DNA of 64,000 nucleotides. It comes from Globodera rostochiensis (Eukaryota; Nematoda; Chromadorea; Rhabditida; Heteroderidae). Both the position numbers and the translations under genes were made by a program. The notes beneath the pieces are model-generated. The model was given only the letters and a program-made list of their open reading frames with translations. It did not search any database and was not told where the DNA came from. Shown here piece by piece: positions 23,790-34,745 of this stretch (the stretch's first letter is position 1; each line of letters begins with the position of its first letter). Location: contig JAEVLN010000007.1 of NCBI GenBank assembly GCA_018350325.1, positions 1,703,109-1,767,108 on the forward strand, given 5' to 3'.

Positions 23790-24262
23790 TTGGCGCGGCC
23801 GTAGGCGCGTCCAGTTTGGCGCGGCCGTTTAGGCGCGTCCAGTTTGGCGCGACCGTTTAACGCGGCCGTTTAGGTGCTAAAGTTTGACACGGCCGTTTAG
23901 GCGCGGCCGTTTAGGTGCGGCCGTTTAGGCGCGTCCAGTTTGGCGCGGCCGTTTAGGCGCGTCCAGTTTGGCGCGACCGTTTAACGCGGCCGTTTAGGTG
24001 CTAAAGTTTGACACGGCCGTTTAGGCGCGGCCGTTTAGGTGCAACCGTTTAGGCGCGTCCAGTTTGGCGCGGCCGTTTAGGCGCGTCCAGTTTGGCTTTA
24101 GGCGCAGCCGTTTAGGCGCCTCCAGTTTGGCGCGGCCAGTTTGGCGCGGCCGTTTAGGCGCGGCCATTTTGGCGCGGCCGTTTAGGCGCGGCCAGTTTGG
24201 CGCAGCCGTTTAGGCGCGGCCAGTTTGGCGCGGCCGTTTAGGCGCGTCCAGTTTGGCGCGCA
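23790..24262. repeat. GC-rich minisatellite with 124-bp higher-order period
   Basis: About 470 bp built from GGCGCGGCCGTTTAGGCGC and GTCCAGTTTGGCGCG words, with basic blocks of about 14 and 28 bp. A longer block containing GCGACCGTTTAACGCG and GCTAAAGTTTGACACGG recurs at 23851 and 23975, an offset of 124 bp. It is an island of high GC in AT-rich DNA, 600 bp downstream of the CBM2 gene's stop. Each TTTAGGCGC contains TTAGGC. Confidence 0.9.
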
Positions 24263-24835
24263 AAGTGAGTTTTTTTATGAAAATAAAAACACTGAGAAAG
24301 AACAGGATTTTTGTGTTGGAAAAATTCCGTAAAGTGCATGATTGATGGATTGTTGAAAAAGCGGCAAACAAATCAGAAAAGTGCGGGTGGACGGGACGGA
24401 TCCAAATTGGAGCAGTGCGCATGGACTCAGGCGGAAATAATTGCAACGAATAAATGTATAATATGACTTTTGATTTGATTTCAGCAATTTCAATAATTAA
24501 TTCCCAATTTGAAACTACACTGAATGGACTTAATTCACTAATTTTCAGCAAAAAAAAACATTAAAAAGTTAAACACGGAAAATTGCTGGTAAAGTGCAAA
24601 GTTATTTTTCAATAGGTTCTTGGTTTTTTCTATTTTAGTCTGCTCTCGCCAAAAAAATTAAATTAAAAAAAGATCCTTTCGTACATTAAAAATAAATAAA
24701 TAAACTAGATCAACAATTCTAACGCATTGTTATTTATTTAAAAACAAATTACTCCACCACAATTTGCAACATTAAAGCTGGTCTCAAAAGAATGGAAGCA
24801 CTCTTATCGCTTTTTAAATCGTTATTTTTAATTGA

Positions 24836-25327
24836 TCAATTTCCTCCTCCATCGGCACATTGTTTCGAGCTCAAAACCGTCTTCGTGTCAAGAATTGTTA
24901 TTTCCGGTTTGCCTTCGCCAATCACCGTAAAGCCGGCATCAGCAAAAGTTTGGCCAGGTGAAATGTTCAAATTGCCGGACAATGTGAACTGGTTGTCGGT
25001 GCCACTGACAGAGTTCATGTTCCAATATTTTGCCAAAGTTGCCTTAATGATGAAACTTTTTTAAATTTAAATTTAAACATTTATATTAATTTAAATTCAA
25101 ATTACCGTGCCAGGCAATTGAATACGAAATTTGACTTGACAAATCTTCTTGTAGATTTGGTTGGTGAATTCCACTGTGTAATTGCTGCTATTAGCCGTAC
25201 GAGTTGCCAATTCGATTTGTGTGGAGAGTGGGCGACTGATCGAAAACGGTGGCACTTTTTGAGCCAAAACGACTGACATTTGTTGGCTGATCACCACAAC
25301 AAAAAGCACTCCCAAATATTTGTTCAT
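24836..25327 (-). CDS. cbp: Secreted cellulose-binding (CBM2) protein, likely plant-cell-wall effector
   Basis: Two exons, 25327-25106 and 25042-24836, 142 aa. Residues 1-22 form a signal peptide (MNKYLGVLFVVVIS... ending VVLA, then QKVPPF). The rest is one family-2 carbohydrate-binding module: NYTVEFTNQIYKKICQVKF, then AKYWNMNSVSGTDNQFTL, PGQTFADAGFTVIGEG, and a Cys-bearing tail. It resembles the stand-alone cellulose-binding proteins and expansin/cellulase modules of cyst and root-knot nematodes, which are thought to derive from bacterial sequence; I compared from memory only. WN and the two Cys (74-residue exon 1 and tail) are visible, but exposed binding Trp residues are few. An intron splits the module. 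A TATA-like ATAATAAAATATAA and a likely core promoter lie just upstream. No catalytic domain is present. Confidence 0.85.
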
Positions 25328-25805
25328 TTTATTCAAATTTAATATAATAAAATATAATTTTGTTAATATTTATTTAATGAATCACCTTAATAATGGATGG
25401 TATTAATAGTGCTTTTATAGGAAATTTGGTCGCTGTTCAAACTAATTTGTTGGCTTTTATGCAAAAATGATTGAAATCATTTCCCTTTGTTCATTATATT
25501 TTTTCAAAACATCATTTATTTATTTAACTGTTAAATAATTGCTGCGAAAAAATTCTAACTAAAAAAAAAATCATTTTTTGAATTTAGCTTATTATTTAAA
25601 TTTAATGCTATTGCAAAATTAAAAGATGCAAATTAAGCAGTTTATTGAAGTTATTCATATTTAAGTTTTGATAGCATTTTCTAATTCAATCTTAAAAAAC
25701 TAAACATAGCTTTTCACAATTTTAGTGAGGTATTGCTGACTTTTTATTAAATGGAATGAAGCTGTTGGGCGCATTAAATCACGGTTTCACAGTCGATCTC
25801 ATAAA

Positions 25806-25973
25806 TTATGGACATGCATCCAGAATTGTCAATGTTGGTAGTTGAACACAGCCAATTAGGGTCAATACCACTTCAAAGGATTGACCGGGATAAATTTGTA
25901 AGTCTTGAGGCAATGTGAACTCATTGTTGGTGCCATTGACAGGATACATGTTCCAATAATTGCCCAGAATTGC
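25806..25973 (-). pseudogene. Orphan second exon of a CBM2 protein
   Basis: 56 codons open after an AAAG acceptor: AILGNYWNMYPVNGTNNEFT, then PQDLQIYPGQSF, ending DACP-stop. It is clearly homologous to exon 2 of the neighbouring CBM2 gene and starts at the same intron boundary. No exon 1, signal peptide or donor is found in the 600 bp upstream, and the tail is shorter. The frame is intact, so it may be a recent fragment, or exon 1 may lie in an unrecognised place. Confidence 0.7.
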
Positions 25974-26329
25974 CTTTAAATTAAAAAAAGTTGTTAACAC
26001 AGATTCAATCAATATTAATGCATTATCGTAAATTTTTTTAAATTTTATTAAGCATTTATTTTTATTTTTTTTAATAAATATTCTCAGTTAATCTGTAGCT
26101 TATTTGTTAGGGGTTAGAGTTGAGCTGGATTGGGACTGCATGTTCTCCTATTTGAGATTGAAGGTCCCGGGGCGGAAAAGTCGAGGTCGGGGTTTTTCCC
26201 AGCAAAAACCCCGAAAAATTCAAAAAAAAAAGTCGGGGTCGGGGACGAAAACCCCGACTAAAAAAAATCGGGATTCGGGGACGGGGCTCCCCTAGTTCAA
26301 TTTTTCAAATCAAAATCACTGAGTTTGGG

Positions 26330-26530
26330 CTACCAAACAAATGCAGACCGGGGCAATAACTGACTTCAAACTTAACCGATTCAGACAAATTAAAACCCAT
26401 TCGAAAGCTCTTGCCGAGATGAAGCTATAGTTAAGGTAAAGTTTTTGCGATTGTATGGCCAAAAAAACTTAAAAAACGAAAGTTTTTTGGGCATAACTTT
26501 GCGTTTTTTTTTTTTTGAAATTGCTTAGTA
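26330..26530. repeat. Single arm of a GAAAGCTC foldback element
   Basis: CTTAACCGATTCAGACAAAT, CATTCGAAAGCTCTTGCC, AGTTAAGGTAAAGTTTTTGC and GGGCATAACTTT follow the same order as the left arm of the palindrome at 38340-38705. The right arm is missing. Confidence 0.5.
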
Positions 26531-28620
26531 TTTAAGCCTGGCTAGAGGGAGCCAACCCCGAAGAAAATTATTTTTACATATCTCTAAGAAACTCCGCTTA
26601 ATTAATCCAAAGACCAAAGTACACTCAAAATTAGGAAGGTATTTAATTCGAAAATATTTCCTTCCTCATTCCCTTTTCATTCACGCACATCATAAAGGTT
26701 CACGATCATTCTTCACTTCACATATTATGCACATATATTATATATATATTTGTTTTGTCGCGTCCCGTCCCGTCAATTCCCGACATTCCTTCCAATCGAT
26801 GTGGACGACCCCCCGGGGGAAAAGAAAGACAGATGGGCGACCGATGTTGATGGGATGGGCCCTTTCTTCTTCTAATGTGCACTTATTTCCCTCTGTTTTC
26901 CACAATAATTTTGCCTCGACCTTCCCTCGAGGGGCGGGCGGGTCATCTGAGCTATCGGACAACTGAGTCTGAGTCCGCGCGCGCCCACTAGCAGGATTGG
27001 AACGTCAACAAGAAAGAAAAACTGGATGTTGATCAAACCGATTTTTTCAAAGTGGGGGGTTTGAAACAACAATGTTTTTCAACCTAAAAACTTAAGAAAT
27101 TTTGGTGTTTTTGGATGGGAATGTAATTATATTTTGTTAATAGTAAAGCTCGTGAGCGGTCTTATAAAAAAAAAGTGCAAATTGAATTGTTATATTAAAA
27201 ATCTTGCCGATAGGCCCGCAGGGCATTTTAAAATAACGATTGTTAGGAAAGTATGTCTTGATGAAGAGACCTCACGTCGCTGCAGAAAAAATTTAAAAAA
27301 TTTGATAAATCATTAAAAATAAATAATTGAAACGCAACTTGAAAGAACAAGTAACCCAGTTGAGTTGCTTGCCTAACGTAAACCCACCATTTTTGATAAC
27401 ATAATATTTGTTTAAACTTTAAACCCGCAACATGGCATTTCTATGGGTTTTCAGGGGGTGCCAAGACCGAATCTGACATCCGTTTTGATCTATTTTGAAC
27501 TCCAAACAAATTTTTGTTCAAAAGGCCGAATATATTTTCGCGACATAATTTTTTTTTCTTAGATTTTTATTTAAATTATCGGATAATGTTTTTTAACCTA
27601 CTCAGAGAAGGCGGGATTATTGGGTGCGGGATTCTTAGAGAGGGTGGGATTACAAAAGGTAACACGGTATCTTTTAATTTAACAGTTAGGTGGTATATTG
27701 TAATTTTCTTTTAAATATTTAAAATATGCACAAAACAGTTGTACAAAAATATTCAAAATTATCTCCCAACATAAATAGGTAGTATATTCAGCAAATTTTA
27801 GTCGATTATTTATATTTTTTTCGACAATCATTTCTCCTTATCAAACAGTGTTTAACAATGTTTACATAGTTTTTTCGACGAGACAGACTCAGTTGTCCCG
27901 GCTCTCACTTAACCCCCAATCTCCGCCCCCGCCATACGGCCCCATCGGCGGGGGTTATTTACCACCAAAATTGCTTTCGCGGAGCGCACCAAACACACCC
28001 ACATCACACCACACATCGGTCGGTCGGTGGTCGGTCTCCCCGCTAGGCTCCCCGAATAGTGCACACATCCATTCATTCATATATATTTATTTTTGTGCAT
28101 CATTGAACAAAATGCCATGCCACAATTGTTATTGTTGGACTTTGATTTCTGGGGACGGGGGGGGTGAGCGAGGCGAGAATCCCGTTCTTCTCAAGAAAAC
28201 ATTTTTCGGCCCGAATTTTTGTTGTTTTGTTGGAGTTTGGTTTCTAGGACATAGCCAGCAGCCACTGGCGGAGAGAGTGAGCTTAATCTCCTCCCTCATC
28301 TTACCCAAAAGCGAAATGAAAATTTTGTTTTTCTTGTTTGAAATTTTTCCGAAAAATTCCTACAAAAAATTCATTTCTTGACAATTGTTAAACTGTTTCC
28401 TGACGAAACCAATCAGTCAGTACTGCTGGGGCAAAAAGTTTTGTGCAAAACCCAAAAGGAAGTCATTGCGTAACAATCAGCAAACTTTTAATACACATTC
28501 CTAACAGTTGCCCGCCCGGCCGAGAGTGACGTGACGTGACAAACAAAACCTATCACGTTTTTTGGGGCGGACAAAAATATTGGGGCAAAAGTATTCACCT
28601 AAATCAACAAAAAACTTATA

Positions 28621-28840
28621 GTTGGTAGCTTAAAATCTGAAATTTTAGAAAATTTTGGTGGTAAGGAACCGTAAGATAACAATGTCCTATAGGGTGGTAT
28701 GTAGCTTAAAATCTAAAAAATCTCGAAATTTTGATGGTAAGGAACCGTAAGATAACATGTCCTATAGGGTGGTATGTAGCTTAAAATCTGAAATTTTAGG
28801 AAATTTTGGTGGTAAGGAACCGTAAGGTAACAATGTCGAA
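28621..28840. repeat. Tandem repeat, three units of about 85 bp
   Basis: GTAGCTTAAAATCTGAAATT followed by TTGGTGGTAAGGAACCGTAA and CAATGTCCTATAGGGTGGTA occurs three times. The last unit is incomplete. It lies upstream of the Rh gene. Confidence 0.85.
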
Positions 28841-29410
28841 AATGTTTAAGAAATATCTAAATAATCAAAACACTAAATAATAAAAATGCATATTTATTTA
28901 CTAAGGTCCAGAGACCTGATTTCCCCTATTTTACATCATTTGCAGAGGCCTAACCGGTTCTGAAAGGGGAAGAGCGCAGACGTCGGTCTTGGAGGGCTGG
29001 AATATCCTATATTATACACCCAAAAAACCAAACAAAAAAACAATTTCAACGTGGGGGTTGCAAATTTTGTAAATTCCAGTCTTCCATATTTTTTATTTTT
29101 TTGTAAAAATAAAATTTTCATTTTATTTCTCTGATACGATCCATGGCTGCCGAATCGTGGACTGATCGGGTCGGGTATCACTCACTCACTATCCGCATGA
29201 CTGATCGGATCAGATTACGATGAAAACCGGCGCCGGATCAGCAGATTGTTGATGCTGAAGCAGATCACGTCTTTAGTTCTTGGACACTGTGCTGTTTACC
29301 CAAACCTTACCTACATCTATTTGTTTCTCTCACCGCCAATTTAAAAAAAAAAATATTTTGGATCCAAAGTTGCAAGCATCCTTTCTTTTTTTTTTCAGAT
29401 TTGCCAAAAA

Positions 29411-32400
29411 ATGACGGCGACATTTTCACAATATTTGACCGAGGCGTTGATTCTTGTTTCACCGGCCATCTTTTTGTTGGTCCTCCTACTTATGGTACAA
29501 CTCATATAAATTTGTGATGGCTTTGTGTATTCATCATGTTTCGAGTAACATTAGACAAAAATGCAATTTTTTTTGCGAATTCTGCTTTAGTAGGGGGCGG
29601 GGTTCAGAAAATTTTTGAATTTTAGACTCAATTTGGTAAGAAAATTGGTCAAAAAATTACAAATTATTCTGAAAATCAGTACAAAATCAGTACGCCGAGC
29701 TGAAACCAGTACATTTCTGACAAATAAGTACATTTTTAATTTTACAGATTCGTCCTCTTAAAATCATTACATTTCTGATAAATACGTACAGTTACGCGCC
29801 CTGGACTATAAGCCAAAATTCACATTTTATTTTTAAAAAATTTTTGAACACAATTTTAGGCAACAGTCAAACTGCCGCATAACCAATTCTGCGTTCTGTT
29901 GGGCATTGCCCAACTGTTCTTCCTGGTACTGTTCGGACTCTTCTCACAGCATGACCCAAATGCCATGCCGTCCTCAATCCCACTTGGCAGTGTGGCCGCG
30001 TCGGAGGCGCAGCGAAAATACACAGGCAAAACAAAATTGCACAAATTTGGAACAATTTTTTAATGTTTCTTCTTTTTTGACAAATTGTTTATTTTATATT
30101 TTTGTGATCGATTTCGACGGAAACCTTCCGGTTTCTCGCAACTCTAGTCTACAAAGATTTTTTTAGTAACTACTTTTCATACGCCTTTTACATTCCTGAG
30201 TTAAACTAGAGTAGGCCGGGACTGGGACTGGTACTGAAGTCTTTAATTTTGGGACTGAATTTCCCCCTTAATATAATAAAATCCCGATTTTTAATTTTCT
30301 TAATTCTATCCCCGGCTTCACAGTCCCGGTCAATTCCGTTCCCGATTTCCCCCCAAAAATCCTGGTCCCGGCCTACTCTAATTGAAACCACACAAACATT
30401 CTAAGGGAAATCCGGAATTTTTGCCTATTTTGGCTTAAGCCGAGGAATATTTTGGTTCAGATTTCCAAGATGTCCACGGAACATTGATCATCGGATTTGG
30501 CTTTTTGGTTGCTTTCTTGCGTCGCTATGGCTTTGCATCATTCACCATCTCAATGATGCTAACTTCGTTTACGCTAGAATTATCGGTACAAAACCGTTGT
30601 TTTAATATTTAAATTTTATTTAATTTCAAGAATTAAAGAAATCTAAAAACTGTTTAGAATAATATTTGAATTTAATTGCTATGTTATTTTTTTCCAATAT
30701 TAAAGTTTAAAATATATCAAACCAACATTTTGAAAGCTAATTTTATTATTTTAACATAATTATATTGAAATTAAATGAACAAAAATTGTTTGCTAATTAA
30801 ATGAAGACTAAATCATGATTTTAACGATTAAATCATTTAAAAATTTTTAATTGAATTTTAAATTGTTTAGTTGCTTGTTCGAGGCTTCCTCACCGACGAA
30901 TTTGCCAACTATGGCAAATTCTACGTCAACTTGCAGAAGTAAAAATTGCATTAATTAAATTATTTTAAAAAAAACATATTTAAAGCATGATAAATGCGGA
31001 TTATACGGCCGCAGTTGTGCTGATTTCATTCGGTGCTTTGTGCGGAAAGTTGTCACCAATGCAATACTTATTGATGGCACTGATTGAAGCGCCATTTTCG
31101 GCACGTTTTTTATTGTTATGCTTAAATCTTTTAATTTTCTAAGAATTAAAAAAGACCAGCACAGTCCATGAAATTGAAAAAAATAGTTTTTTGTTTGTTT
31201 GTCATTAAAAATATTTGAAGATTTTCAACGAGTATATCATTGTGAAGCTGCTTGGTATCCAGGACATTGGAGGGTATATAAAGCCCCTCAATTTTTGATC
31301 AAAATTTTGCACATTTTTAAGCGCATTGGTTATTCACGTATTTGGCTCTGTTTTTGGACTGGTCGCGGGGCGCGTTCTGTACACAAAGAATTGGCGTGAA
31401 AGCGAACATTTTGGCAGTGTTTATCACACGGACATTTTCACATTCATCGGTAAGGCGTTAGTTAGCAAATTCAATTATTCCAGATCAGTTTTTTTTTCAT
31501 TTAAAATTAGCATTTTTTTGTAACTCTCCTCCTCCTGTGATTTAAGCGTTTTTTGTTGTTGGTAGAATTTAGAGCCCGGAACGAGAGACGAGATCTCGAC
31601 AAATCTTGACGAGATTCTCGAGAAATCTCGACTCCAGAATCTCGCTTGAAGCTCAAGTCCGGGCCATTAAATTCCACAACCACAAAAATAGAATTGTCTA
31701 ATTTTGATCAGGCTTAGATTTGTTTTTGATCACATGTTCCAATATTTAAAATGTTTTTAATTTTTTTACCTGAACTGAGTTAGATGGATTTTTTAAGGTT
31801 CCAGAAAATTTATTGATTTTTTTCTATTTGAATAAGTTCATAAAAAATGTAGCCACCGGCTTCCTCTGGGTTTTCTGGCCATCTTTCAACGCGACAAATG
31901 CCTTTGGCGTCGACGCTCGCAACCGTGCCATTGTCAACACTTACACGGCACTGATCGGAAGCACAATTGCTGCCTTCATCCTCTCCTCATTTTTCAACAA
32001 AAATGAGGTGAAAAAGAAAAATGGAATATTTTTTTAATTCCATTTTCTTTAGAAATTGGAGCTACTTATATAAAAATCTAATTTCAGAAACGATTATAAT
32101 TCATTCATTTCTACAGACAATAATTTATTAAGAAACCTTTCAAGAGAATCTTTAACAAAAAGCTATGTTTTTAACCGAAAAACTAGAGTCTCGACCCAAA
32201 ACCAAAATTTTTTTGGCTTTTTTGTACAAAAAATAGTTTTTGGGTTCTGAAACCGAGTAAGTCCCGGGTTTATTAAAACGGTATTGTTCTACCCTGTTAG
32301 TTTTAAAAAGTAATTTAAAATTGACACAAAAACATACCTAATTGGAATATGTATAAATAAATAAATAATTTATTTTTATTTTAGAAATTCAACATCCGCC

Positions 32401-34745
32401 ACCTTACCAATGTGCGTTTTGTTGCCTTATTTTAGTACTAAAAAACATCAAATTAAGGCTTCTTTGGCCGGCGGGGTTGCCCTTGGCGCATGTGCCAACA
32501 TTTTGTTGTCACCATTCGATGCGCTTGTTGTTGGCAAGTTTTTTTTTTGTCTTTTTATTAATAATATTATTAATTTTATAAAAATCATTTCATTCCAGGC
32601 GTTTGTGCAGGGACAATCAGCGTTCTTGGCTTTATTTACTTTGGAGTGAGCTTTTAAAAAAATTCAATTTAAAGAAAAACATTTTAGAATTGTAACTCAA
32701 ACAAAAACATTTTGCCAAAATCTTTGAATTCTAACTCAAACAAAAACATTTTGGCAAAAAATTGTGAAAATCTTAAAAAAAATTCTAGTCGGCCAATAAA
32801 CCAATGTTCCTCCTTCCTTTAAGCCGCTTTATCTGGAGAAAAAGTTCAAGGTTACGGACACTCGCGGTAAATTTGATTTTTGTATTAACGTAATTTTTGT
32901 AAAATCTTCAAACATGCTTCAGGCGTTTACAACCTTCACACGTTGCCAGGTATTAATATTATGCAATTATTTATTCTTTTATTTGATCGAGTTGAAGGGA
33001 AAGGTTAAAATTAGGGTTGGGACCCCGACCCCCGACTTTTTTGGTCGGGGTTTTCGTCCAAATTTTCGGGGGTTTTAGTGCAAAAAAACCCCGAACCCCG
33101 ACTTTTTGGCCGGCGTGTTTTTTGTCCCCGAACCCCGCAATTCTCAACCCCGACGTCGGAGTCCCAACCCTATTTGAAATACTAAGCTTGAATAATAGCT
33201 CAAAGTTATCATTAGTGATCAAAAATTTTTGATCTCATTTTATTGATCAGAAGAGTAGCTTGAATCTTAGAAATATGTGGTGAACCTTGGTCTTTTTTAG
33301 CGATCAAAAAATGTTGACTGTGATTGATTTTTTTTTAGTGACAATCTTAACCATAGAGAATTTTGAAGCACAACAAAAAATTTATGTCCAGAAAGCCGCG
33401 ATTAGGCTTTGCTAGTTTATTCAATTTTATTTAAGCCATCATTGGTGTTTTGGCCAGCTCGTTGGCACTTGCCTGCTACCAGAACAATGCATTCCCAGAA
33501 AAGTTATTTTTTAAATTGTTTTTTTTGAAAATGGAAAACAATTAAAAATTAAGTTCTCGAATTATTCTACCGGGCCGCTACAAATACCAACAAGCATTGT
33601 ACCAGTTAGCCGGCTTGGCTATCACTTTGGCGTTTGCTTCTGTTGTCGGAGCAATCACTGGTGAATGAATTGATCAGCGATCAAAAATAATCAAAATATG
33701 CAATTTTCGGGGGAATTTATGTCACAAATCTTTCTTAGTATTCATTAAAATGTTTAAAATTTAATTAATTTTTAAATTTGTATTTCAGGTCTCATCTTGA
33801 AGATCAAATTGCTTACTCACATCCGTGAAAAAGAGGTGAAGCAAATTTTTTACTCTATTTGATATTATTGGTAAAGACTCTGTAAAAAATTTTCATTTTT
33901 TTGCAACAACTGAAGAATACCATTTTTAAAATTTTGCGATTGCCATTAAATTTATTTGCTGATCACTGATCTAGGTGTATTGTGATGCGGACTTCTTCGA
34001 AGTGCCGGAGGATTACGACTTTACGACGAGGGTCTGTAAATTTTGAAAATATTCTAATAGAAATTTTTACAGGTCACCAGCCACATTGATCACGTCGAGC
34101 TTACTGAAACCAGAGTGAGTAAAATTTTAAGCGATTTTAGTGTGCCTTAAGACTCGTAAAATATTTATGAATTTTTTTTAGTCAAAAACAATTCTTACCT
34201 ATATCAGATTTCTTATATCAGATTCATTATTACAATTCATTTCTTTCTTTATATTTTACAAGTTAGAGTTTTTTTAATCAAAAAAACAAAAACCTGTTTT
34301 GATGATTAGGGATGCTCGAGAGGAGAGTCTCGGTTCTCGAGTCAAGAAATTTATCGGGTTTTTTTGGGTCTCGGTCTCGAGTCTTTGGGTTATTTCTCGG
34401 TCTCGAATCTCGGTGTTCTCTCGGTCTCGGTTCTTGGTAAATTTCAAGTCTCGAGCATCTCTGGTATCGATTCATCATCACAATTAAATATGTTTTCTTT
34501 CCAAAATTACAAACTTTTCATACATATGAAAAGTCCCCTTTTATTTCATGAAAGCTAGTGGACTTGTGAATACTTTACTCTAATTTAAGTAAAACGTCAA
34601 TATTAATATTAATTTTAAATGCCTAATTTCTACTCTAATTTAAGTAAAAGGTCATTATTAATATTAATTTTAAATTTCTAATTTCCCAATTTCAAAAAAG
34701 GTCGCATCAGAGCACAAGCCGCTCGTGGGCGCCCAAAAGGCTTAG
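29411..34745 (+). CDS. rhr: Rhesus-type ammonium/CO2 channel
   Basis: Nineteen exons, 492 aa: 29411-29494, 29860-30025, 30461-30585, 30871-30938, 30986-31100, 31221-31273, 31322-31449, 31853-32007, 32385-32411, 32458-32533, 32599-32645, 32824-32866, 32923-32949, 33436-33502, 33554-33660, 33789-33835, 33975-34031, 34073-34114, 34701-34745. All phases close. A membrane protein with about 12 hydrophobic helices. FQDVHGTLIIGFGFLVAFLR, GGALVIHVFGSVFGLVAGR, WVFWPSFNA and NLHTLPAIIG are Rh signatures. The pore twin His are residues 209 and 368, and Asp201 precedes the first. Three introns begin with GC instead of GT (30026, 31101, 32534); the alignment to human Rh proteins requires them. Introns hold MITEs at 30207, 33012 and 34306. 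The polar C-tail ends GAQKA. Whether it is rhr-1 or rhr-2 cannot be told. Confidence 0.92.
30207..30380. mobile_element. hAT-like MITE in Rh intron 2
   Basis: Starts TAGAGTAGGCCGGGACTGGG and ends TCCCGGCCTACTCTA. Flanks are AGTTAAAC and ATTGAAAC (six of eight match). Interior of CCCGGTC/GACCGGG words. 174 bp, no coding capacity. Confidence 0.72.
31567..31672. repeat. Degenerate GC-rich foldback in Rh intron 7
   Basis: TTAGAGCCCGGAACGAGAGA on the left pairs loosely with AAGTCCGGGCC on the right. The interior is TCTCGACAAATCTTGACGAG-type. It has the plan of the hAT-like MITEs but the right end is eroded. Confidence 0.5.
33012..33172. mobile_element. hAT-like MITE in Rh intron 13
   Basis: Starts TAGGGTTGGGACCCCGACCC, ends GTCGGAGTCCCAACCCTA. 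Flanks are GTTAAAAT and TTTGAAAT (six of eight match). 161 bp of CCCCGAC words. No coding capacity. Confidence 0.72.
34306..34463. mobile_element. hAT-like MITE candidate in Rh intron 18
   Basis: Starts TAGGGATGCTCGAGAGGAGA, ends TCTCGAGCATCTCTG. Interior of TCTCGGTCTCGAGTC words. No clean target duplication, so confidence is lower. A similar copy lies at 50430-50543 (TAGTGATGCTAGAGAATCTC ... GAGACTCAAGCATCATTA). Confidence 0.55.

Larger units (their letters stand above)
25974..29410. other. Intergenic between CBM2 fragment and Rh gene
   Basis: Holds a GC-rich decayed element at 26106-26300 (CCCGAAAAATTC and GTCGGGGTCGGGG words) and a GC-richer block at 26750-27000. A 177-codon frame at 27848-28381 is rich in Pro/Ser and I judge it non-coding. 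Repeated GATCGGATCAG words occur near 29160-29260. The last 300 bp before the Rh start contain pyrimidine tracts that may be promoter or trans-splice signal. Confidence 0.45.

Noticed and set aside
27848..28381. 177-codon open frame on the plus strand
   Set aside because: No recognisable domain, Pro/Ser-rich start over GC-rich low complexity, no splice or homology support.
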